In this document: one piece after another, positions 6,863 to 15,354 of the stretch
How positions within the stretch are numbered: the stretch's first letter is position 1
Layout: the number at the start of each line of letters is the position of its first letter
Position numbers and translations under genes: made by a program
Notes under the pieces: model-generated
What the model was told of the DNA's origin: nothing
Database searches by the model: none
Seen by the model: only the letters and a program-made list of their open reading frames with translations
NCBI GenBank assembly: GCA_965220825.1
Contig: OZ244839.1
Span: 1,426,001 to 1,490,000, forward strand
DNA length: 64,000 nt
Source: G965220825 sp965220825
GTDB lineage: Bacteria; Pseudomonadota; Alphaproteobacteria; UBA828
Reading direction: 5' to 3'

Positions 6863-9541
6863 ATGGACAAAAGCATTTTCAGGTTCATCTATCGCCACAC
6901 CAAGAGGCAGCAACTCTACATCCTGCTGGTGACCGCCTGCGCGCTGCCGTTCTACTACGTCTCCCTCGATATCCCGAAGCTCATCGTCAACAATGCGTTG
7001 GCGCCGGACGACCCGACGGTGGAGGGAGACGGCTTCCCCCGGCCGCTGACCATCCTCGGGTTCGAGCTGTTCGACATGGAGCAGCTCTGGCTCCTGCTTA
7101 CCCTCTGTCTCGTCTTTCTGGCGCTCGTCTTCGTGAACGGCGCCTTCAAGATGTACATCAACATCTACAAGGGCCGTCTTGGCGAGCGCATGCTGCGCCG
7201 GCTGCGCTACATGCTCTATGCGCGCATCCTGCGCTTCCCCCTGCCTCATTTCCGCAAGGTGAGCCAAGGGGAGATGATCCCCATGATCACCGCCGAGGTG
7301 GAACCCCTGGGCGGCTTCATCGGGGACGCCTTTGCGCTACCCGCCCTGCAGGGCGGTCTCCTGCTCACGGCCATCTTCTTCATCTTCGCCCAGGATCCGC
7401 TGATGGGCGCCGCCGCGATCGCGCTCTATCCGATCCAGGGCTACATCATCCCGAGGCTCCAGCGGCGGGTAAACGCGCTGGGCAAGGCGCGCGTCCGCGC
7501 GGTGCGGCGGCTTTCGGACAGGATCGGCGAATCGGTCTCGGGCATCCGGGAGGTCCATGCCCACGATACGTCGCGCTACGAGCTTTCGGATTTCTCCCAG
7601 CGCTTGAGCGAGATCTTCGCCATCCGCTACCAGATCTACAACAAGAAGTTCTTTATCAAGTTTCTCAACAACTTCCTTGCGCAGCTCACGCCTTTCTTCT
7701 TCTTCACGATCGGGGGCGTCCTCGTCATCGAAGGCGACATGTCGCTGGGCTCGCTGGTGGCCATCCTCGCCGCCTACAAGGACCTGGCGCCGCCCTGGAA
7801 GGAGCTTCTGACCTTCTACCAGATCAAGGAAGACGCGCGGATCAAGTATGAGCAGGTGATCGTCCAGTTCCAGCCGCCGGGAATGCTCGACGAGGAGAAG
7901 CAGTCCGCCGAGCCGGGCCCGGAGAAGCTCGACGGCGCGCTGACGGCGACCAACCTCACCCTCCAGGACGACGACCAGGTGAGCATCGTGAGCGGGGTGA
8001 GCGCGGCCTTCCCGCTTACCGAGAGCGTCGCCGTGGTGGGGAGCGCCGGCAGCGGCAAGGAGGAGCTCGTGCTCATGCTGGCCCGGCTGCTGGAGCCCAC
8101 CGGCGGCGGCATCCGGGCGGGTGCGGCCGATTTCGCGGGCCTCCCGGAATCGGTCACCGGACGACGCATCGGCTTCGTCGGCCAGAACGCCTATATCTTC
8201 AACGCCTCGCTCCGGGACAACCTCTTCTACGGCCTCAAGCACCGTCCGCTCGGGCCGCTCGCCCTGCCGGAGGAGGAAACAGCCGGGCGCGAGATCTGGG
8301 CGGCGGAATCGCGGCGCGCCGGCAACACGGCGGACGACATTTTCGCCGACTGGGTGGACTATGGGGCGGCGGGCGCGGCCGGGCCGGAGGACATCGCCGG
8401 CCCCGCGCTCGAGGCCGTTCGCATCGCGGACATGGCGGAGGACCTCTACCGCTTCGGCCTGCGCGGCGCGCTGGATCCGGCGGAACGCCCCGACTCGGCT
8501 CGGCAAATGCTGGATGCCCGCGCCGGGCTCGCCGAGCGACTCCGCGAGCCCGCCTATGACGGGCTCGTGGAGGCGTTCGATCCGGAGCGCTACAACACCA
8601 ATGCGACGCTCGCCGAGAACCTCATCTTCGGCACCGCGACCGGCGACGCGCTGGACATGGAACGCCTCGCCGAGAACGCTTACCTGCTCCGCGTTCTGGA
8701 CGAAACGGACCTGACCGGCGACCTGCTCTCCCGCGGTTATCAGCTCGCCACCGTCATGATCGAGCTGTTCGCGGACCTCTCGCCGGACCATGAGCTGTTC
8801 CAGCGCTTCAGCTTTATCGCGGCCGACGACCTGCCGGACTACCAGGCGCTCGCCATGCGGGTGGACAAGGAGAGGCTCGACGAGCTCGGGGGCGAGGATC
8901 GCACCCGCCTGCTCTCGCTCCCCTTCAAGCTGATCCCGGCGCGCCACCGCCTGGGGCTGCTGGACGAGGCGGTGCAGGCCAAGGTGCTGGAGGCGCGCAA
9001 GCGCTTCGCCGCCGGCCTGCCGGAGGATCTCGCGGCCTCCATCGCCTTCTTCGACGCGGACGCTTACAACGCGGCGGCGACGGTGCAGGACAACATCCTC
9101 TTCGGCAAGCTGGCCTATGGCCGGGCGCAGGCGGAGGAGAAGGTCGGCGCGCTGCTCTCCGAGGTGATCGATGCGCGCGGGCTCCGGCCCGCGGTCATGG
9201 AAATCGGACTGGGCTACCAGGCGGGCATCGCGGGCTCCCGGCTTTCCGCCGCCCAGCGCCAGAAGCTCGCCATTGCGCGGACCGCCATGAAGGCACCGGA
9301 CGTGATCGTCCTTTCCGACGCCACCGCGGCGCTCGAGTCCGGCGCGCAGAACCGTATTCTCGACAATATCCTGGAAGCGTTTGCCGGCCGTTGCGTGATC
9401 TGGTCCCTGCACCGGGCGAGTCTTGCCGGGCGGTTCGACCGCGTGCTCGTCATGAAGAACGGCCGCGTGGTCGAGGACGGCCGCTATGACGAACTGGACA
9501 AGGAGGGTTCGGTGCTGCGGGAGCTCGCGGCGGCCGATTGA
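6863..9541 (+). CDS. ABC transporter with type-I exporter membrane domain and degenerate, expanded ATP-binding domain
   Basis: 892 residues from the ATG at 6863; a GTG 15 bases upstream is an alternative start. Residues 1-330 form an exporter-type transmembrane domain. The nucleotide-binding domain (about 360-892) is odd. Walker A reads GSAGSGKEE near residue 393, with Glu replacing the Thr/Ser after Lys. The signature is LSAAQRQ near 794. Walker B reads VIVLSDATAALE, with Ser at the usual Asp and Asp at the catalytic Glu. The switch His is kept (SLHRAS, about 849). Around 300 extra residues separate the Q-loop from the signature, and the Q-loop-like stretch NASLRDNLFYG (about 445) recurs as NATLAENLIFG (about 578) and AATVQDNILFG (about 736). 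ATP hydrolysis may be weak or absent. A cyclic-nucleotide-binding protein gene follows 27 bases downstream. Confidence 0.85.
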   Translation: MDKSIFRFIYRHTKRQQLYILLVTACALPFYYVSLDIPKLIVNNALAPDDPTVEGDGFPRPLTILGFELFDMEQLWLLLTLCLVFLALVFVNGAFKMYINIYKGRLGERMLRRLRYMLYARILRFPLPHFRKVSQGEMIPMITAEVEPLGGFIGDAFALPALQGGLLLTAIFFIFAQDPLMGAAAIALYPIQGYIIPRLQRRVNALGKARVRAVRRLSDRIGESVSGIREVHAHDTSRYELSDFSQRLSEIFAIRYQIYNKKFFIKFLNNFLAQLTPFFFFTIGGVLVIEGDMSLGSLVAILAAYKDLAPPWKELLTFYQIKEDARIKYEQVIVQFQPPGMLDEEKQSAEPGPEKLDGALTATNLTLQDDDQVSIVSGVSAAFPLTESVAVVGSAGSGKEELVLMLARLLEPTGGGIRAGAADFAGLPESVTGRRIGFVGQNAYIFNASLRDNLFYGLKHRPLGPLALPEEETAGREIWAAESRRAGNTADDIFADWVDYGAAGAAGPEDIAGPALEAVRIADMAEDLYRFGLRGALDPAERPDSARQMLDARAGLAERLREPAYDGLVEAFDPERYNTNATLAENLIFGTATGDALDMERLAENAYLLRVLDETDLTGDLLSRGYQLATVMIELFADLSPDHELFQRFSFIAADDLPDYQALAMRVDKERLDELGGEDRTRLLSLPFKLIPARHRLGLLDEAVQAKVLEARKRFAAGLPEDLAASIAFFDADAYNAAATVQDNILFGKLAYGRAQAEEKVGALLSEVIDARGLRPAVMEIGLGYQAGIAGSRLSAAQRQKLAIARTAMKAPDVIVLSDATAALESGAQNRILDNILEAFAGRCVIWSLHRASLAGRFDRVLVMKNGRVVEDGRYDELDKEGSVLRELAAAD

Positions 9542-9568
9542 GGGGCGGAGGAGCCCGGGAGGCGCGGC

Positions 9569-10057
9569 ATGAATTTGCAACAGGATGTGGATCTGCTCCG
9601 CAACATCCCGCTTTTTCGGAACATCGACGCCGGGAAGCTGAAGCTCCTGGCCTTCACCAGCGAACGGCTGACCTTTTCGCCGGGCGACGCCCTCTTCCAT
9701 CAGGGGGATGCGGGCGATGCCGCCTATATCGTCGTGGAGGGCAAGGCTGATGTCGAGATCGAGACCCCGACCGGGCCGCTCACCGTCGCCACGGTGGGCA
9801 AGAACGACTTCGTGGGCGAGATCGCGATTCTCTGTGACGTGCCGCGCACGGCGACCGTCACGGCGACGGAGACTCTGGTGACGCTGCGTATCTCCAAGGA
9901 CGTGTTCTTCCAGCTGATCACCCAGTTCCCGCAGATGTCGGTGGAGCTCCTGCGGGAGCTGGCGAGCCGGCTGGAGCGCACCAACCGGCAGCTTCAGGAA
10001 GCGACCGAGCGGCTGCGCGCGCTGGAGAAGGCGGCGGGAGACCGCGCCAAGCCCTGA
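9569..10057 (+). CDS. Stand-alone cyclic nucleotide-binding domain protein with C-terminal coiled coil
   Basis: 162 residues. Residues 10-125 form one Crp/PKA-type sensor domain: GDALFHQGDAGDAAYIVVEG, then the phosphate-binding-cassette region FVGEIAILCDVPRTATVTA, with the conserved GE and RTA. There is no helix-turn-helix; instead residues 128-158 are a heptad-like helix (LLRELASRLERTNRQLQEATERL). It is therefore not a transcription factor but a cytoplasmic sensor or regulatory subunit, probably binding cAMP or cGMP. It has a GGGAGG ribosome-binding site and lies 27 bases after the degenerate ABC exporter gene, so the two are probably co-expressed and may interact (inference). Confidence 0.85.
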   Translation: MNLQQDVDLLRNIPLFRNIDAGKLKLLAFTSERLTFSPGDALFHQGDAGDAAYIVVEGKADVEIETPTGPLTVATVGKNDFVGEIAILCDVPRTATVTATETLVTLRISKDVFFQLITQFPQMSVELLRELASRLERTNRQLQEATERLRALEKAAGDRAKP

Positions 10058-10184
10058 GCCACGGCGCCGGCAAGGGCGCACGAGCCATCGGTGGAGAATG
10101 GCACGCCGCGGTTCACTTCAGCGTCGCAGGCACATTCGACTTGAGGCTGCCCCCCCGGATGTGGTATGTCGCCGCTCAAGGTGT

Positions 10185-10196
10185 GCAACATGTTGC
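10185..10196. promoter_or_regulatory. Perfect 12-bp palindrome upstream of nrdJ
   Basis: GCAACATGTTGC lies 106 bases before the nrdJ start, in the 244-base gap after the cyclic-nucleotide-binding protein gene. Its position and symmetry suit a regulator operator. It does not match the NrdR box consensus well, so the regulator is unknown. I saw no convincing sigma-70 pair in the gap. Confidence 0.3.
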
Positions 10197-10301
10197 GGTG
10201 CCGGGCGATTTCGGACCGTCTGTAGCATACGGGATGTTTCCGGTGGCTGAGCGCGGCGATCGAACAGTTCGGCGGTCACCGACAAGCAGGGAGGGGGCAG
10301 C

Positions 10302-13300
10302 ATGCGCATCGGGCGTTGTTTCACCGCCGAGGACGGGACGCCCAGGGACGAGGTCGCGTACCGCATCGCCTCATGCGAGATTCGCAACCCCGACGGCTCG
10401 GTGGTGTTTGCGCAGGACGGCGTGGAGGTTCCCGCGCGCTGGTCGCAGGTCGCCTGCGACATCCTGGCGCAGAAATATTTCCGCAAGGCCGGAGTCGCCG
10501 CAGGGCTTCGGAAGGTCCCCGAGGAGGGCATGCCCGAATGGCTGTGGCGCAGCGAGCCGGATCCGGAGGCGGATGGTGACGGCGCGGAGTCCGGTGCCGC
10601 CCGGGGCGGGGAGCATTCCGCGCAGCAGGTGTTCCACCGGCTCGCCGGTACATGGACCTATTGGGGCTGGAAGGCGGGCTATTTCGACGGCGAGGAGGAC
10701 GCGCGCGCCTTCTATGACGAGCTCACGGCGATGCTGGCGCTTCAGGTCGCGGCGCCCAACTCGCCGCAATGGTTCAACACGGGGCTTCATTGGGCCTACG
10801 GGATCGACGGGCCGGCCCAGGGCCATTATTTCGTGGATTTCGAGAGCGGCGAGCTTACCGAGGCGGCCTCGGCATACGCACATCCCCAGCCCCATGCCTG
10901 TTTCATCCAGAGCATCAATGACGACCTGGTGAACGAAGGCGGCATCATGGACCTTTGGGTCCGCGAGGCGCGCCTCTTCAAATACGGCTCCGGCACGGGA
11001 ACGAACTTCTCCGCACTGCGGGGCGAGGGTGAGGCGCTTTCGGGCGGCGGCAAGTCGTCCGGCCTGATGAGCTTCCTCAAGATCGGCGACCGGGCGGCGG
11101 GCGCCATCAAGTCCGGCGGCACCACGCGGCGCGCCGCCAAGATGGTGATCGTCGAGATCGACCATCCCGACGTGGAAGACTATATCGACTGGAAGACCGT
11201 CGAAGAGCAAAAGGTCGCCGCGCTGGTAACCGGATCCCGGCTTCTCGACACCCATCTCAACGGGATCGTCGCTGCCTGTCATGGGGCCGAAGGAGAGGGC
11301 CGGTTCGACCCCGCGTCCAATCCGGCGCTCAAGGACGCGATCCGCAGGGCGCGGGCGGCGCAGGTCCCGGAGAACTATATCCGCCGGTCGATCCAGTGGG
11401 CGGAGCAAGGCTTTACCGAGATCGACTTCCGGGTCTACGACACCGACTGGCAGTCCGAAGCCTATCTCACCGCGTCGGGTCAGAACTCCAACAATTCGGT
11501 CCGCGTGACCGACGCGTTCATGAAGCAGGTCGAGGAAGACGGCAGCTGGGACCTGATCCGGCGCACCGACGGCAAGGTCGCGAAGACGGTGGACGCCCGC
11601 GCGCTGTGGGAGCGCATCGCGGAGGCCGCGTGGTCCTCGGCGGATCCGGGGGTGCAGTTCGACACCACCATCAACGACTGGCACACCTGCCCGGCGGGCG
11701 GGCGCATCCGCGCCTCCAACCCCTGCTCCGAATACATGTTTCTGGACGATACGGCGTGCAACCTCGCGTCGCTCAACCTGCTGGCCTTCCGGCGTGCGGA
11801 CGGCGGTTTCGACGTCGAGCGGTTCGAGCATGCGGTCCGGCTCTGGACGCTCGTGCTCGAGATCGCCGTGACGATGGCGCAGTATCCCTCGCGGGAGATC
11901 GCCCTGCGCTCCTACCGCTACCGCACCCTCGGGCTCGGCTATGCGAACCTCGGCGGCCTGCTCATGTCCATGGGCCTCCCCTATGACAGTGCCGAGGGAG
12001 GTGCGCTCTGCGGCGCGGTGACCGCGCTGATGACCGGCGGCGCCTACGAGACCTCCGCTGAGATGGCGGCCGCGCTGGGTGCCTTCCCCGCCTACGAGGA
12101 AAATCGCGACGCCATGCTCAAGGTGCTGCGCAACCACCGGGCGGCGGCACTCGGCGAGGCGGAGGCCTTCGAAGGACTCTCCATCGCGCCCGCACCGCTC
12201 GACCTCCACCATCTGCCGGACGAGGCGCTGGGCGAGGCGGCGGCGGCGGCCTGGAAACGCGCGGTCTCCCTCGGCGAGCGCCACGGCTACCGCAACGCCC
12301 AGGTCTCGGTGATCGCACCCACCGGCACCATCGGCCTGGTGATGGACTGCGATACCACCGGCATCGAACCGGACTTTGCGCTGGTCAAGTTCAAGAAGCT
12401 TGCGGGCGGGGGCTATTTCAAGATCATCAACCGGGCGGTACCGGAGGCGCTGCGGACGCTCGGCTACACGCCGCCGCAGATCGCCGCCATCGAGCGCTAC
12501 GCGGTCGGGCGCGGCACCCTCGAGGGCGCGCCGGGCGTAAACCACGAAACGCTGGGGGAGAAGGGCTTCGGCCCCGAGGCGCTCGCGCATATCGAGGCGG
12601 CGCTCGCATCCGCCTTCGACCTCAGCCTCGCCTTCAACAAGTGGACGCTGGGCGAGGACTTCCGCGCCGAAGATGTGGGCCTCGACGCGGCGGCGCTCGA
12701 CGAGCCCGGCTTCGACATGCTGCGCGCCCTGGGCTTCAGCGCCGAAGACATCGCCGCCGCCACCGCCTATTGCTGCGGCGCCATGACCGTGGTGGGCGCG
12801 CCCTATCTCGACGAGGGCCACCTCCCCGTCTTCGATTGCGCGAACCCCTGCGGACGAGCCGGCGAAGCGCGGCAGCTCTCCACCGAGAGCCACATCCGCA
12901 TGATGGCGGCGGCCCAGCCCTTCGTCTCGGGCGCAATCTCCAAGACCATCAACCTGCCGGCCGGCGCCACCGTAGCCGACTGCCGGAAGGCCTATGAGCT
13001 TTCCTGGCGACTGGGCTTGAAGGCCAACGCGCTCTACCGCGACGGCTCCAAGCTCTCGCAACCGCTGTCGGCGGCGGGCGGCGAGGCATGGGACGCGGGC
13101 GAGGATGAAACCGCCGAGCAGGAAAGCGCGTTGCGGGTCGTCGAGCGGGTGGTCAGGCGGGTGGTGCGCGAGGGCGAGCGGCGGCGCCTGCCTCATCGGC
13201 GGCGCGGCTACACCCAGAAGGCCATCGTGGGCGGGCACAAGGTGTACCTCCGGACCGGCGAGTTCGACGACGGCTCTCTGGGCGAGATCTTCATCGACAT

Positions 13301-13964
13301 GCACAAGGAAGGCGCGGCCTTCCGCAGCTTGATGAACAATTTCGCCATCGCCATCTCCATCGGCCTGCAATATGGCGTGCCGCTGGACGAGTTCGTGGAC
13401 GCCTTCACCTTCACGCGGTTCGAGCCGGCGGGCCCGGTGCAGAACAACGACGCCATCAAGATGAGCACCTCCATCCTGGACTACATGTTCCGCGAGCTCG
13501 CCATCTCCTATCTCGGGCGGAGCGACCTCGCCCATGTGGAAGCGGAGGACCTGCAGCCGGACACCATCGGCGGCGGCGAGGGGGAGGGAACGCGGCCGCG
13601 AACGCCTCCCTCGGACCTTGGCGGAGAAGCCGGCGCGCTTCCCGCCGCCCAGGTGAGCGCGGGCTATGTGCGCTCAGGCCTCCTGGTACTGGGAAACGAC
13701 GATAAAGGGGACGATCCGGGCGCGGCGCGGGGCGAGGCGGCGGTGATCGCGCTCCACCCGGCGCCGGCGACGGAAGCGCCGGCTGGTTCGGCGCATGCGG
13801 GCGGGTCTCTGCGCGAGACCGGCGCGGCACAGGATGCGGCGCTCTACGCCCGCAGCAAGGGCTATGAGGGCGAAGCTTGCGGAGATTGTGGCAACTTCAC
13901 GCTGGTCCGAAACGGCACCTGCATGAAGTGCGTCACCTGCGGCTCCACCAGCGGCTGTTCATGA
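10302..13964 (+). CDS. nrdJ: Adenosylcobalamin-dependent (class II) ribonucleoside-diphosphate reductase
   Basis: Makes deoxyribonucleotides with a radical generated from coenzyme B12, without oxygen and without a separate radical subunit. 1220 residues, the length of the large alphaproteobacterial NrdJ type. Visible landmarks: PNSPQWFNTGLHWAYG; PHACFIQSINDD near residue 198, supplying one of the redox cysteines; the FKYGSGTGTNFS loop; NPCSEYMFLDDTACNLASLN near residue 473 with the active-site Asn-Pro-Cys-x-Glu; and IAPTGTIG. A C-terminal zinc-ribbon-like segment (about 1190-1220) has CGDC and CMKCVTCG and ends SGCS. It has an AGGGAGGGGG ribosome-binding site. A clear intrinsic terminator follows, so it is monocistronic. 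Confidence 0.97.
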   Translation: MRIGRCFTAEDGTPRDEVAYRIASCEIRNPDGSVVFAQDGVEVPARWSQVACDILAQKYFRKAGVAAGLRKVPEEGMPEWLWRSEPDPEADGDGAESGAARGGEHSAQQVFHRLAGTWTYWGWKAGYFDGEEDARAFYDELTAMLALQVAAPNSPQWFNTGLHWAYGIDGPAQGHYFVDFESGELTEAASAYAHPQPHACFIQSINDDLVNEGGIMDLWVREARLFKYGSGTGTNFSALRGEGEALSGGGKSSGLMSFLKIGDRAAGAIKSGGTTRRAAKMVIVEIDHPDVEDYIDWKTVEEQKVAALVTGSRLLDTHLNGIVAACHGAEGEGRFDPASNPALKDAIRRARAAQVPENYIRRSIQWAEQGFTEIDFRVYDTDWQSEAYLTASGQNSNNSVRVTDAFMKQVEEDGSWDLIRRTDGKVAKTVDARALWERIAEAAWSSADPGVQFDTTINDWHTCPAGGRIRASNPCSEYMFLDDTACNLASLNLLAFRRADGGFDVERFEHAVRLWTLVLEIAVTMAQYPSREIALRSYRYRTLGLGYANLGGLLMSMGLPYDSAEGGALCGAVTALMTGGAYETSAEMAAALGAFPAYEENRDAMLKVLRNHRAAALGEAEAFEGLSIAPAPLDLHHLPDEALGEAAAAAWKRAVSLGERHGYRNAQVSVIAPTGTIGLVMDCDTTGIEPDFALVKFKKLAGGGYFKIINRAVPEALRTLGYTPPQIAAIERYAVGRGTLEGAPGVNHETLGEKGFGPEALAHIEAALASAFDLSLAFNKWTLGEDFRAEDVGLDAAALDEPGFDMLRALGFSAEDIAAATAYCCGAMTVVGAPYLDEGHLPVFDCANPCGRAGEARQLSTESHIRMMAAAQPFVSGAISKTINLPAGATVADCRKAYELSWRLGLKANALYRDGSKLSQPLSAAGGEAWDAGEDETAEQESALRVVERVVRRVVREGERRRLPHRRRGYTQKAIVGGHKVYLRTGEFDDGSLGEIFIDMHKEGAAFRSLMNNFAIAISIGLQYGVPLDEFVDAFTFTRFEPAGPVQNNDAIKMSTSILDYMFRELAISYLGRSDLAHVEAEDLQPDTIGGGEGEGTRPRTPPSDLGGEAGALPAAQVSAGYVRSGLLVLGNDDKGDDPGAARGEAAVIALHPAPATEAPAGSAHAGGSLRETGAAQDAALYARSKGYEGEACGDCGNFTLVRNGTCMKCVTCGSTSGCS

Positions 13965-14005
13965 CGACCGTCCATCTCCCGCGGTCGGGAGCTGCTGGCA
14001 CCTCG

Positions 14006-14038
14006 GGGGTGCGTGCAATGCGCACCCCTTCTTTCTTT
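14006..14038 (+). terminator. Rho-independent terminator of nrdJ
   Basis: GGGGTGCG (14006-14013) pairs perfectly with CGCACCCC (14021-14028) across a 7-base loop, followed by the T-rich run TTCTTTCTTT. It lies 42 bases after the nrdJ stop codon. Confidence 0.85.
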
Positions 14039-14092
14039 CGCGAGAGAGTGTAACGACCGGCAAGCGGGCGTCCGGCCACGCAAGGAAAAGAA

Positions 14093-14821
14093 ATGACCGA
14101 TTGGGACCTGGGCGCCGTCCGCGCCTTCACCTTCGACTGCTACGGCACGCTGATCGACTGGGAGCGGGGAATCCTGGATCAGCTCCGCCCCTGGGCCGAT
14201 GGAGCGGGCGTGGACGCAAGCGACGACTCGCTGCTCGCAGCCTTCGCCCGCCATGAGCACGTATTCGAGGAGATCCGCCCGGCGCTTCCCTATGGCGAAG
14301 TCCTGCGCCGGGTGTTCAAGGCGATCGCCGAAGAGCACGGCCTTCAGGCGGGAGAGGGCGACAGTGCGGCCTTCGCGGCCTCCATCGGCGCCTGGCCGCC
14401 CTTCCCCGACTCCCGGGAGGCGCTCGCCCGTCTCAAGCGGGGCGCGGTGCTGATGGTGCTCTCCAATGTCGACCGCGCGTCCTTCGCCGGTAGCGCGGCC
14501 CTGCTGGGCAATCCGTTCGACGCGGTGATCACCGCCGAGGATGTGGGCAGCTACAAACCGGCATCACCCCATTTCGAGCGCGCGACGGCGCTTCTTGCCG
14601 CGCGCAACATCGCGCCGGGGCAGGTGCTGCATGTGGCCCAGAGCCTTTATCACGACATTCCGCCGGCCAAGGCCGCGGGATTCCGCACCTGCTGGATCGA
14701 CCGGCGCGCAGGCCGCAGCGGGGGCGCGACACCCGAGGCCGGTGCCACGCCGGACATGACCTTCCACGACCTCGCCGCGCTCGCGCAACGGCGGGCGGCG
14801 GCCCTCGGCCGGGGCGCGTGA
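14093..14821 (+). CDS. HAD-family hydrolase, type II haloacid dehalogenase-like
   Basis: 242 residues. Motif I is FTFDCYGTLIDWERG, whose aspartate is the nucleophile; the DCYGTLIDWE form is typical of (S)-2-haloacid dehalogenase-like HADs. Motif II is MVLSNVDR, motif III the lysine in SYKPASPHF, and motif IV HVAQSLYHDIPPAKAAG. It is cytoplasmic. Most members of this subgroup are annotated as haloacid dehalogenases but many are phosphatases, so the substrate is uncertain. AAGGAAAAG precedes the ATG, and the gene is convergent with the NTF2-like gene. Confidence 0.85.
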   Translation: MTDWDLGAVRAFTFDCYGTLIDWERGILDQLRPWADGAGVDASDDSLLAAFARHEHVFEEIRPALPYGEVLRRVFKAIAEEHGLQAGEGDSAAFAASIGAWPPFPDSREALARLKRGAVLMVLSNVDRASFAGSAALLGNPFDAVITAEDVGSYKPASPHFERATALLAARNIAPGQVLHVAQSLYHDIPPAKAAGFRTCWIDRRAGRSGGATPEAGATPDMTFHDLAALAQRRAAALGRGA

Positions 14822-14845
14822 GCACCCATGCCGGTTGCGCGCCGC

Positions 14846-15220
14846 CTATTCGTGGGTGTCGAACCGGAAGGATTTGGAGACGATCTTCCAGTCGCCCTCC
14901 ACACGAATCAGCGTGAGGAAGTCGGTAAAGTAGCGCGGCGGGATTGCGCATTCGCAGGTGACCACCGCCGTATTCTCGTCCGACATGTCGATGGAGACGA
15001 TGCGGTCGTGCCGCGCATGCCCCTGCGCCGCCGGCGCGCCGCGCTGTCGCACCACCTCGAACCAGTGCTCGCGGGACCAGTCGAGCAGCTTGCCGTCGTC
15101 ATGCGCGAAGAGATGACAGGCCGGATGAAAGATCGAGGCGAGTTTCTCCGTATCGCCTTCATACAGCCCGTCGAAATAGACGCCGATCGTCCGCGTGATC
15201 TCCTGGTAGCTCGTGCTCAT
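14846..15220 (-). CDS. Nuclear transport factor 2 (SnoaL)-like family protein
   Basis: 124 residues with the NTF2-like cone fold pattern: an N-terminal helix (ITRTIGVYFDGLYEGDTEKLASIFHP), then the strands HLFAHDDGKLL, IVSIDMSDENTAVVTCECAI and DFLTLIRVEGDWKIVSKSF. Such proteins are small isomerases, lumazine-binding-like proteins or binding subunits; nothing here fixes the role. It is convergent with the HAD gene and divergent from the ribokinase-like gene. Confidence 0.75.
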   Translation of the reverse strand: MSTSYQEITRTIGVYFDGLYEGDTEKLASIFHPACHLFAHDDGKLLDWSREHWFEVVRQRGAPAAQGHARHDRIVSIDMSDENTAVVTCECAIPPRYFTDFLTLIRVEGDWKIVSKSFRFDTHE

Positions 15221-15354
15221 GCGCTTGCCTCCGCTCCGTGCCGCCCGGCCGCAAGACCGGCTCCCCGTTATTTACCGCCCCACGCCCATGGTTGCGAGCG
15301 TCCGTGGCGCCGCGCCGCGCGCGCAGGCCGCGAAGACGCAACCGGAGCGTGCCC

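Noticed and set aside
7337..10081. Minus-strand open frame of 914 codons
   Set aside because: It lies antisense to the ABC exporter and cyclic-nucleotide-binding genes, shows no recognisable domain and is rich in Arg, Gly and Val as expected for the reverse of GC-rich coding DNA.
10058..10301. Cobalamin riboswitch before the B12-dependent reductase gene
   Set aside because: No B12-box-like conserved core is seen, and nrdJ genes that use B12 are not normally repressed by it.
10371..13535. Minus-strand open frame of 1054 codons opposite nrdJ
   Set aside because: nrdJ is unmistakable on the plus strand; this frame has no domain similarity and results from the lack of stop codons in GC-rich antisense.
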